This document shows, piece by piece, positions 1 through 11,800 of a DNA stretch of 50,737 nt (position 1 is its first letter; each line of letters opens with the position of its first letter). Origin of the DNA: Phoronis australis (Eukaryota > Phoronida > Phoronidae); contig NMRA01000023.1 of the NCBI GenBank assembly GCA_002633005.1, forward strand, positions 1 through 50,737. Reading direction: 5' to 3'. The notes under the pieces were generated by a model, which did not search any database, was not told the origin of the DNA, and was given only the letters and a program-made list of their open reading frames with translations. The position numbers and the translations under genes were made by a program.

Positions 1-1160
1 GGATGGGAGGTTGACATGGGAATCGCCGCATCGCAAATGATCTATTTCTAAGGATCATTATAAGGTGCTGCAGTAGTCCAATCAGCCCGAAAACCAAGTG
101 CAGCTGGTGCGTTGTCATCCTATACCTTTGAGTCAAGTTTCACTTAAATCCGTTAATCAGTTCTCTAGATATAATTCGTTAATGCTCTTCCTCTAAACGA
201 TACTTGAAAAAGCCCATTGTCAAAAACATTATTGTGCCTACACATGGTCATCATATAACACTATGTAAAGATGGTAGGATCTGCTTAAAAATATAAAGGT
301 GCCCCGCGTTGCCATTATAAAGCTCTGTGCTAACTTTCATTGCAATTCTTAACTTGGTTCTCTACATATCTGAAAATGCTCCCATACAAAATGGCCACTA
401 GTAGGCACTGCAGTTGTCGAATCTGAAAATCAAATGATGCTGGCCCAATCTCACTGTACATCTAATGTGTTAAGTGTCAATAACATCCGTCCACTGGTTC
501 GTTAGATATCATTCGGAAACACTTCCATCAAATAACACTTCCCTCAAATAACACTTCCCTCAAATAACACTTCCCTCAAATAACACTTCCCTCAAATAAC
601 ACTTCCCTCAAATAACACTTGAAAAGCCCTTGGCAAGAACGAAATGCCCACTAGGAACCACTGCAGCTGTTGAATATGGTCAAAAATCAAATGTTGCTGA
701 CGCAATTTCATCATATACCACTGTGTCAAGCTTCAAAGAAATCCGTCAATCAGTTCTTTAGATATCATCCAGAAATGATGTTCCCCAAAACAACATTTGA
801 AAATCCCTAGTCAATAACAAAATGGCCACTAGGAGGTGCTACAGTAATTGAATCCACCCACAATAATTATTGGTGCCAACACATTGGTGTCACACAACTT
901 TGTGTCAAGTTTCAATCCCTTCTCTAGATATCATCCAGATGACTTCTCCCAAAAATACAGACTAAGCCATGCCCCCTGACCCAAGGGAGTGGGGCAGATT
1001 GAAAAGTTAACCACCTACCATTCTAACAATGCCCTACACCCTTGAGCCAAATTTCATCAAAATCCGACCTGGGGTTTTTGAGATATCAAGCAGACACCGG
1101 GACAACCCAACAACCTAACAAATGGATGCCCTGACCTGGACAAACTGACCACAATATACT
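1..1160. repeat. Degenerate dispersed repeat block
   Basis: The block holds repeated motifs such as atggccactagg and caagtttcaa..aatcc, with phrases like gatatcatccagaaatg recurring every 250-350 bp. The same family appears at 6.9-7.9, 20.9-24.4 and 36.4-37.4 kb. It contains a 16-bp minisatellite at 521-620. No coding signal was seen. Confidence 0.6.
521..620. repeat. 16-bp minisatellite, about 6 copies
   Basis: The unit caaataacacttccct is repeated almost without variation inside the degenerate repeat block, so it expanded recently. Confidence 0.9.
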
Positions 1161-2641
1161 ACCATGGGTGCATAAACATCTCTTCACAGATATCCCTTCT
1201 AGTCTCAATACAGACCAGTTTTCTTATGAAAAGTTTGTTTTTTTAAAAACAGAAGGCGGTTCATACCAGTAATCTTACGACCACAACAAGAAACACTTCC
1301 CTGCTTTCTGGTTAACATGGAAGAGTAAAAGACATCAATGTATAGAAAAGAACTTACAACGCTCCATGCAAGTGCCACAAAACGCAACGAACAGAAAATG
1401 AAACAATCAACAAAATCTCACTCATCTGGTTTTCCTCAGATCCTGCTCATTATACAAATGGTTGCAAAGTCAACCCAGGCAGTTATATAGAGGCTTCCAA
1501 TGTAGCTTTAAAGGCGAAGGCAACCTTTTTCATGTCATTTTTAGCAAAAGTAAATTTCTATGATTACCCAAGAGATATTTTCCACTTAACTACAGCTTTT
1601 CGTAATTTGATTAATTATTAGTTCACTACTCCGGAAGTGACGTTTTGGGAGGCAAGGATTTTGCGTCAATTTCTTTTCCCATAGTCTCACTACATGAGCG
1701 TTGTCGAGTCAGTCATTCATGTACCTCGGTTGTAATAAGTTGAGTCGTCGTTTGCTTTTGTTTACGAGTCAGTCAACACGCCACACTGTTGCTGCATACC
1801 GGAATGTACTCATTATGGCCCAAAGCCTGCTGCGATGTTGAGTAGTGGGAGTGAATACAGGCCCCGTTCAAAACCCAGTGAAGAGGACAGTTCATCGTTC
1901 AATGAACAGATCGGTGAGCCAAACTTTGATAAGTTCATAGTGGACTTGTCTAAAGTATTGGAGCTGGTTAGAAGGTGCCAGGTTTGAGGCGAGGGAGTCA
2001 CACGGCGGGGTGTAAACAGTTTGTGTGCTCAGGTCACTATCAGTGGGAGTGTGTCGCGGACACTCGGCCAATTGGGACAGTAATGTTCCTCTGTCCTTGA
2101 GACGATAATGAGTACATCTCAGGCATGTTTTTAATATCCATGGAATAATATAAAATTAGTGAATGGTCCAACAAAGGTCCACTTCTTGGTTCTAAATTTG
2201 CTTCCATTCAGCACTCCTAATAACCTACTCTTTATTGAACTTGACATAGTCTTCGGAGCTGGTATGTGTTTGCTTAACAGAAGTACACACAGAACCAAGA
2301 TTATGACCGTTTATTTACTTAAATCACTTTGTTCTGCTCCACTCATGTGACAACAGGGAAAATCCATTTCTATGGTAACCAAGGACTTTATTTTATATAA
2401 GGTAACATAAAAACAGTACCCTATGTTTGTTGTGTTCGTAGAACCAGTAAAATATATTACGTCTATTCACTTGGAGAACTAATACACGACTGGGACGAGC
2501 ACGTGACCTGTGGGCATAAATACCACGTGACTAATAATATTCTAAGGAGAACCACAACTAGTATTGTCAATACACAACAATGTTGCTTTACCCTTGCAAC
2601 ATTTAGCTAAACCCATTTGAGCCAAACACGATGAGACTTAC
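1161..2641. other. Left-edge intron or intergenic stretch
   Basis: No exon continuing the gene was found. A short plus-strand frame from the ATG at 1834 (51 codons, acidic and Ser-rich) lies downstream of a GC-richer patch at 1640-1830. It has no recognised homology and no clear splice context. The rest is AT-rich sequence without structure. Confidence 0.4.
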
Positions 2642-2807
2642 CAACTTTGATTGGAACAGGGCCTGCCATGAATCTCCATTGTAATTCAAAGAATGTAATA
2701 TCCTTAGTGGGCACAGGTACCTTGCCAGACAGACAAAACTCCGAGCCACCAGGAAATTCCCCTGCCGTTCCAAACACGGCAGTTACGAGGTATTCAACCA
2801 TGTCCAT
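2642..2807 (-). CDS. Last visible exon: beta module (phase 0-1)
   Basis: Acceptor CTTTTTGTAG|ATGGAC and donor AAAGTTG|GTAAGT; 55 codons plus one. The peptide (DMVEYLVTAVFGTAGEFPGG, SEFCLSGKVPVPTKDITFFE, LQWRFMAGPVPIKV) is beta-like with one Cys. No in-phase downstream exon was found in 1-2641, so the gene appears to continue outside the window. Confidence 0.78.
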
Positions 2808-5800
2808 CTACAAAAAGAATTTAAATCCATTTTCCAAGGAAATTATTTTAAATATTCCTTTCCAAAATAATTTCTTCACAAGAAACCTAAATTTGCATAA
2901 AAGTAATGAATAAGCTGGGACAACAACTGGGTATTAAAAGATTATAACTGACTTGCATTTTTAACACCCATGTATAGCCTAATGTACTTCAGTGGTTAGT
3001 TTGGACTCTCAATAGAAAGGTTGTATTAGATCAATTCCTGAATGTTGTAGTCATGTAGTTGTGGCCATGAGTACGGCAGTTATAGTTGACATAGCTCATT
3101 TGTTTGATGTATTAGTTAGAATGAAGGTCACTAAATAAGGTTTGAGTTAGAATGAAGGTCACTAAATAAAGTTTGAGTTAGAATGAAGGTCACTAAATAA
3201 GGTTGGAGTTAACAGTGCGAGTTAAATGCATAGTAAAGAGGTAGACTTCAGAGCAAAGCATACAATGGGAACACCTACGGTATAGCCCAGCAATCAGGCG
3301 CACGTGCCTAGATGCGAGACCACACCTTATTGCGGAAATTAGGCTCATGCAACTATTTGAGGGACATTTGAGTAGAACTTGTGTTGATTATGTTGCTCCA
3401 TATACAGGCGCACCTTCGATGTTTTAAAACACACTCCAAGTTTGCATGTGGATTATAGTGCAAGTTCTTTACAATGACATATTGCCGAAGAACCTATTGC
3501 TTGTTCAGACAATGAATCCACATCGATCACTTCATCTTCGCAGACGGCGAGTCATTAGACACAGTAGATTTGGATTAGACATGAAAGCCAATGCTACGGT
3601 AGTAGACAGTCAGACTGAGCAATCAAGACTCGATTGCAATTAAAACGTAGCAGAAAATTTTTCAGATGAGGAGATAAACCAAGTGTTATATTTTACATGT
3701 ATGTTGTTCTTGAAAATAAAGCTTGTAATGAGTTTTAAAACTGACTTTGTATTATTTTTCATTTATTGTTCCTGTACTTGCCCAGAGTGTCACTAGCGCC
3801 ACACACTACGTGAAATACAATGCAGTGTATTATTTAAAATCATTCAAGGCGTGCCTATAACTGGAGCACCGCCTGCAACTAATTGCAGTGTATTATTTAA
3901 AATCATTCAAGGCGTGCCTATAACTGGAGCACCGCCTGCAACTAATTGCAGTGTATTATTTAAAATCATTCAAGGCGTGCCTATAACTGGAGCACCGCCT
4001 GCAACTAATTGCAGTGTATTATTTAAAATCATTCAAGGCGTGCCTATAACTGGAGCACCGCCTGCAACTAATTGCAGAACTCAGAGGCATGCGCCTATAT
4101 GCAGGACATTTGAGTAAAAAATCTAGCGAAAAAATGCAGTGATCCGCATATAGGTGCATGCACCTAATTACGGGGCTATATGATAACTACGATGCAATCG
4201 GAGTAATTGGCAGGTGTCACTGCGTTGGTCAACAGCTGTGGTTAATATCATGTTCTAATATTTATTATTTTGGAAGTAGCATTCCGTTTCACTTTTGTAT
4301 GTGCTGAATTCTTTACATTTCCATGACAGCAAGTAGCAGCATATATTAAAGAGAGAATGCAGTGACCACCTAGCTAGGCCCAGCAACAAGTAATGAAGCA
4401 CAGACACAGTCAGTTACTGGGAGTGACAATGAACTAGACCAACAATGACAACCTGTGGTGAGCCAGTTGCCTATTGAGATTGGGTGGCCTGGCCACTGCA
4501 TTCTCTCTTCTGATGATGGTGTTTGAATAAATGACACCGAAACGTCAAGTCGACTTAAAACCATTTTTTGTTGTCTTTAATTCTTTACATTAAAAATATA
4601 ACTGAACATATAATGTGCGCAAAATAAGTTCCTCAGCCGTACACAATACCACCTTTGTTCGGATCAGCTGTTAGCCTACCCAAGAGTGAACGTAATATTT
4701 AATACGTCACCTTCCTGTACATCATCATCGTTGATGTTCTAGTTTCCAATTGGGGAGAGGCGTTAGGTGCCATTCCCCTGGACTGTCTGTTAGAGCCATG
4801 AAATGTACAACATCACCTTCTGATCTAGAATAACGATCAATTAGACTTGACCAACAAGCCTAATGTGTTGTTACACAATGCGGTGAAAGTAAGCAGGTCA
4901 GGCCACACAAAGGTATCAGCAGTTGCTCTGAAAGCCAACCGTTTTTATCCGTTTGAAGATTTTTGGAGATAGATACAAAAATCTTCATCACGGCATTTGT
5001 TGAATGTTGTTTGGACAACAGGCACTAAGCCTTTTACACAGGATGAGTTCCATCAAGACATCAGCTTGCAGTTGAAGTGAAAAATCATTCCTATGGAACG
5101 GAAACAGTGGATTCAATCCCACAATTCAACACACCAACCTTGCTGACCCATCACACAATCCTGCTAGTAGGCTTGCACTCACTTTTCATTCGCGTGATTC
5201 TGCACTTTCTAACAACAAACTAAGTCTATGTAATGCTCTCTGTGGTTTGATGAGCTTGTACAACAACTATGGCAGACACTGAATGTCTTACATTGGAAGC
5301 CATGGCGTCTCTAATTTCGTTCATCAGTTGCATAATTTCATTACTTTTCTGTCCACACATAATTAGTTCCGTCGACAAGTCGTTCAACGATAACGATTGA
5401 AAGCCCCGGGCGCTGAGAGTATCATCCGATTCACCAACTGAAAGAACCAAAATAACCCAATACAATACGTGACCACTTCGACAGCATGACTCACCACATT
5501 TTTCAATATTAGATATTACAAACGAGTAGTTTCTAAATATTCACGAAACCAAGCCATGAGTCTTCACAACAATATTACACACATCTCCTACTTGACTTCA
5601 ACTCAAGGACAGCATTTTTCAAATCTAGATATCAATCCCAGCACTTGTCTGGCATCACTCACAAACACTGGTACACAGGTCAATTATCAATCAAGTTTCA
5701 AAGAGCCAGCTACTATTGAAGTCATGGCTGCTGTTATTGCAGAAAGAACTCAAATTAGCATTCATGATAATGTAGTAGATTGGCACTGGTGGTTCCTGAC

Positions 5801-8800
5801 ATATTTGTTGAGAAAGTATGAGCCACTGTGTTTTTAATGAAAATTCCCAGAAAATTCCTTGAGCAGACAAACCCTAATACACCACATCCAACACAAAGCA
5901 AGCATTTTGCCTATTTCTGGTATTTAAATGGTACTAGGCTTTTTTAACACAAACTGATGATAGCGCACTTTGAGGGCAATGCATTACTATAATGAGCAAC
6001 AACGTACCATTTTCGATGCCGCACATGAACCTAGAAAATGATGGAATCTGGAATGTGATGTTGCCGAATATGTGTGAGTCGGGGATACACGTGGTCAGGA
6101 AGGAAGAACAGAGCAGTGTCTTGGCAATCAGAAAGATGTGTGTTCTGTTGGCCGTCACATCGAAATAGAACCTGGCGATCATGGTGTCAAATGTGGAGCT
6201 CACATCTACATTGATCACCTTGATTTTCTCTGCAATAAAATGGCAGTGCATATAAAACAGCTTGACATGATTTCCAAATCCTAAGTATATTTATTACTTG
6301 GCCAGTCCTTTACAAAGCAACTGTAACTGGCCTATCACAAAAGGGTAACTTTGTGTGCAAATTGTATTATACACCGTCTAGTACTCAGGGTCAGATGACT
6401 CGGCCATTTCCAACACCTAGCGGTAATTTCGGTAATATCATACTGCCACATAACGTAAAATTGCCGTGAGGACTTGACAGGGACCTCAGGGGTCTCACAC
6501 GCCACTGATTTATCCACATTATTTTGAAAACGCTTTGCCCAGTTACACATTGTGTGTCATAAAGGAGATAAGCATATCAGCAGCTAACACAGCAAGTAGA
6601 ACTACTCTCGTTTATCACATTGGTGTACACTCACAGTTGAACTGTGGTTTCCTGTAGACCCCAGACCGTCCCGAGTTGCACCATATACCAACTCTGGACG
6701 GTCTCTCACAACGATTAAGCGTTGTGATGAATTAGGCCTATGAAACGTCTGTGTGGAACTGCGATTACTAGCAAAACTTAGGTACATGAGACAATATTGG
6801 AAAGGCTTAGATAATAGAAGCTGCAAAAAGGCATCATGTTGGATATAAGCCCATGGGCCTAAAGGCATCATATTGGATATAAGCCCATGGGCCTAAAGGC
6901 ACCCCAATACCGTACAGTAAAACCATTTACCAAATTTTTTAAAAAAACACCAAGGAACTGCCATTAGGGGTTACAGCCAAGGAGCACCAAAGACACAGAG
7001 GACAATGAAAAAAATAAAACTGGACACAGCGGCAGTCGGATATATCCAAATGTACGTAGTCATTGTCTGTTTTTTCAAATCCATAAAATTAAATGCACTT
7101 GTCAAATTTAATAAAGATCCTGCATAGGGTTTGGTAGATTCAGACATAGACACAAAACCTGCCACTAGGAGGTGCTACAAAGGCATAAATAATATGTAAA
7201 AAAAATAAATTGTCAGAAAGCCAAATGTAAAAAATAAATTACCATTAGGAAACACAGTGGTAGAGGAAATCTGCCAAGGAGTTTCGAAGAAACACAGAAC
7301 AACAAAAATAATAAAATTGCCCATAGAGGGCACAACATTCGTCAGATCCATCCAAATATCGTCGTTGTCCATTCTCAACTTTATATCAATACACTTGCGA
7401 AATCAAATAATGATCCTTCAGAGGGGTTTGGAGACATAGCCATATACGCAAATAAAACTGCCGCTAGGTCAAGCACCACAGTAATGATCGTCAACTGTCC
7501 TCTTCACAGTAGAAGCATATACGCCAATTTTCATATTAATCATCCTTAAGAGCAGTTTGGTTGATAGAGGGCGCCAAAAATAGACCCAAAAATGACCATT
7601 AGTTGGCACAAAATACCTCAAAACCATCCAAAAATGATGGGATAGTATGACTTCAAGTCAAATAGATGCCTTATAACCAAATTTTATAAAAATTTGTTGT
7701 GGGCCTTTGAAAATAGAGAGGTACACGTAAAACACTAAAATTGCCACTAGGGTACACACCGCTAAAATCTGTCCAAAAGTTCGCCTATGACATCTCATTC
7801 ATGAAGGGGACATTCGAGCAAAATCTCATGAATATTCACGGAAGGGTTTTGCAGAAAGAGCAACAGACACCAGACGCCAGCGGACAGACACTCAGCTAAA
7901 TGTTTTACAGTATGGGACAGACTCCAAATATGGAATGCTGAAATTCAAACCCAAATAGAATTTACTTGATTATGAAGTTTGGGAAGTGGGTAATTTTGGC
8001 ATTCACAATATTTCTCAAATAATGGACACTGTAGTTGGTATCAACAAGGTCTGAAGTAAAATCATCAAAAAGAGATGCCACTGCAAAATTCGTCTTTCTC
8101 ATAACTCTTCCAATATTTCACCGTCTCAAACCGTTGAATTTTTACTGTATGTTTTACACTCACCGGATAATTTCATTTTCATAGTTGTCTGATTCGCTCC
8201 TACTCCAACTTTGAAGATCAACTTTGGCCCACAGATGTCAACACGGGTGTCTAGTTGCACCCAATGTTGGAGACACATGTACTTGATAGGCACGGCACAC
8301 GTCAGACCCAAGCAGTCATAGTGAGGCTCACAGTAAACGTCAAGACCAGTCATGATTCCGCCCAAGAAATGAGGACACACTAGAAATGGAAATAGACTTG
8401 CCTCCACTTGTATTGTGAAAGATTGCATACCATTCCAGATAAATATCGAGCAAAAAGTTAAATGTCTAGAAATCAAAAGGTACCATATATGCACAAGTCC
8501 AGATAAAAACATAATGTAAAGCCTTTAAGTTTGTGAAGGGTGAGCCTATACGTCTGTGAAGGGTGAGCCTATATGTTTGTGAAGGGTGAGCCTATATGTT
8601 TGTGAAGGGTGAGCCTATATGTTTGTGAAGGGTGAGCCTATATCCCGAACTAAGCGCGTGTGACTTAGTAGTATATGCAAAACACTTTTAATACAGAAAG
8701 CCACAAGTAAACAAAATAAAACATTTTCATAATGCAACTGACAGATCACAGTTTGTTACATGATGTGTTCAACTAATAAGCAGCATCAAACAAATGCTTT

Positions 8801-11800
8801 CCAAAAGTTTTTGATTTGGGTCGCTTACGATATGATTATACAATTGGTCGGACCATTTACAATTTCAGGTTTGGACAAACTGGTCGTTCATTATTTCCAC
8901 AGACCAAGTAAAGAACATGAAATTTCAAGTGACACCATTGTGAGCTAGCTAGGTTTAACTGTCAGTCCTTTCCTAAAACCCAAAAATGACACGTCTTGTC
9001 TATGGAACAGTTTAAGACAAATTTCATAATCGTCAATAGCCTAAATCCAAAATTGTGTTTTTATGGAAAATATGGGTTTAATGCCGATTTAAGAATAAAT
9101 AAGCATCAACTGGACAAAAACAGCAGATTAACACAAATATTGCACACGAACATGTGAAACTTGTAGCACAACATAATACAACAAAGGCACAAACAGGCAC
9201 AGAAAAGATAATTTTGTTTGCTCCACATAAAAAACTCTCAACTAAAAGTGGTGTTGATGTCTATGTTGATGTCTATGTTGATGTCTATGTTGATGTCTAT
9301 GTTGATGTCTATGTTGATGTCTATGTTGATGTCTATGTTGATGTCTATGTTGATGTCTATGTTGATGTCTATGTTGATGTCTATGTTGATGTCTATGTTG
9401 ATGTCTGCGTTGATGTCTATGTTGGTTGCTACACATAGGAGCAATGGTATTATGCTTGGGCAGTATTTACATCTGCATCTGACGTTGAACCAGGCCCTCC
9501 TTGTTGCAGTGATACTGGGCAGGTCGAATGAGGATTCAGCATACATTAAACTGTAATGCTTTTAAGCATGATAAATATTAAATAGGCTAGCTCAGGAACC
9601 TGTTCCAAGAAACCAACTTAAAGTCTAAGTTAGGTGTAAGATAAGACGATAAATGCTTCAGTCATCCAGTTGAGTAAATAACATGCAGAAAATTAAATCA
9701 ATTACTGGACTTACGGGTTGAGTACGTTTGTGCCAGGGAACTCATATGAGGGGCCACAATATTCCTGTTTCGTTCAAACCCATCAACACCACACAAACCC
9801 ATCAACACCACACAAACCCATCAACACCACACAAACCCATCAACACCACACAAACCCATCAACACCACACAAACCCATCAACACCACACAAACCCATCAA
9901 CACCACACAAACCCATCAACACCACAAGGAGTCGGCTAATGAATGAGAAAGACAATACCACGAAAGAGAAAAAATCAAATGTTGTGTGTCGTATTTCATG
10001 CTCGGTGTAAAGAAGCATATGTTGAGGAAACCAAACAAGCCGTGCAAGTCGGATCAGTCAACATCACAGACCCAGTTACGGAGACTGCAATGATTGGTTG
10101 GTTTTCAGTCACATAGCTGGTATGGACCACTCTTTCTCCATGGACGATGTCACAATTCTGGATAGGGAAGAGAATTGGTTCAAGAGAGGAGTTAAGGAAG
10201 CAATATCTGAATGAGTGGAGAATCCCAGTTTAAACAGACAAGGGGGCCTGACGTTTCTGTAATCAAGAACTTGGGATAGGACGCTAAAGAGTATCCCACG
10301 CAAACTGTGCTGTCGATCACATGATGAATCACGTGACACCTCAGTGGCCTGCCGAAGTCCTCGAGATGAGGACGCAAAAAACGTTTTCAATCTGTAAGTC
10401 CAGTAATTGATTTAATTTTCTGCATTATTAAGTGTAAGATTTGTCTCAAATTCCACATCCTGTAAGTTACGCCAAATTTAACTTAATTTGAAGATATAAC
10501 TTATGTTTTTCTTAAGAACATTCCAGTAAAGTGATCTTGAGTTTGACTTATGATTTTGGCTTAAGTTTTATCTTAAAGATTTGTCTTAGCTAACTAAAGT
10601 CAGTTTTCATGAAACAAGTCCCAGCCTAAGTCACTTAATGTTATGTAGGACACTAGAAAATGTCCAAAACGTAATTCAACAAGATTGCAACTTTCAGAAA
10701 ATATAGTTTTACCTATTTGATATATCCAATAGACTAAACATACACACACACATACACTTGTTGAAAATGTCTGGCCTTCCTTAATGCACCACTAATAATT
10801 ATATTTTTCTCATATTCCCCGTGTGCCAATTATATTGAATATACGGCCTAAAAGCTACAAAGCATCAGTATGTGAAATTAAGGAAATACATGCCATGTTG
10901 CCAATAAAATCCAATTAACAGTAATTTCAAAGTTATGGTATCCTAATCCAATATAAAAGAGCTATATCCCGTCATTGGTGAACAACACGTTTGCACATAT
11001 CACTCATCTAGGTCACCCTTAATTAACTCAGTACATATAGGTCACTCCTTAATCACCTCATGTCATTAGGTCACCTATTAATTACTGCAAGTCATCTAGG
11101 CCACCTCTTAATTACCTCATGTCATCTAGGTCATCCTTTGATTATTCACCTCATGTTTACAGCAGAATAAAATATATGAATTTATAATGGATGAATTAAG
11201 TGATGAATATGACTATATTCAGACTTTATTAACAGTTAAGAAAGATTAATAAAATTATCTTGGTAGGTATTACGAGGATAAATAACAGAGCTTTATCTTG
11301 GCATGTATTGCAAAGATTAATAAAACAGACTTATCTTGGTATTTTCTGAAGAGCAAGAGGCTAATTAGTTTAGACATGAAATTCCCACCAAGTAGCTTTG
11401 CACAAAATGAGATCAGTGTGTAAAATAAGTGGAGCATTGCCATAGATAACCTTAAGTGTACACCTTTAAGGTGTTCTAAGCATAACAATTCACAACTGCT
11501 ATGCAATAACAGCTCTGAGTTGTATAAACTGGACCTACTTTTGTATACCGCCTGGTAGAGCTTGTTTATCAGCGCCACCCTGTAGCCATAACCATCCTCG
11601 CCATAATCTCGTAACTTCCTGTTAATGGTGCTTGGCGACCACATCGTAGGGTGGATCACGGTGAATGTGTCTGTAACAAAAATGCTGTTTGTTGAGAATA
11701 CAAGACTTGACCTTTATGTACAGGTCGCGGTAACTTTGTTCACAATCAATCCATTTTATTTCTAGTTAATGTACAAGACAAGAAAGAATTTTATTACGTG

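Larger units (their letters stand above)
9684..10424 (+). mobile_element. Retroelement remnant with GIY-YIG endonuclease tail between 31-bp inverted repeats
   Basis: A perfect 31-bp inverted pair lies at 9684-9714 and 10394-10424 (tgcagaaaattaaatcaatt.. and its complement). Between them is a 19-bp minisatellite, then 10009-10385 reads, across frameshifts and stops on the plus strand, as the C-terminal part of a GIY-YIG endonuclease: YVEETKQAVQV, then DDVTILDREENWFKRGVKEA and NPSLNRQGGL. This motif set is known from Penelope-like and related retroelement proteins of marine invertebrates. The copy is decayed. The inverted repeats could be element termini or inverted pLTR pieces. Confidence 0.6.

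Noticed and set aside
3821-4077. CRISPR-like or other spaced repeat array
   Set aside because: Direct tandem units without unique spacers, in a eukaryotic intron.
3851-4117. 88-codon frame with 21-residue repeats
   Set aside because: The 63-bp tandem repeat keeps frame; no flanking coding signal.
5556-5837. 93-codon plus-strand frame
   Set aside because: No motif, no splice context, antisense to an intron of the main gene.
9154-9556. Overlapping open frames of 64-112 codons with (VDVY)n, (MLMS)n, (NIDI)n repeats
   Set aside because: All are readings of the 12-bp minisatellite in different frames.
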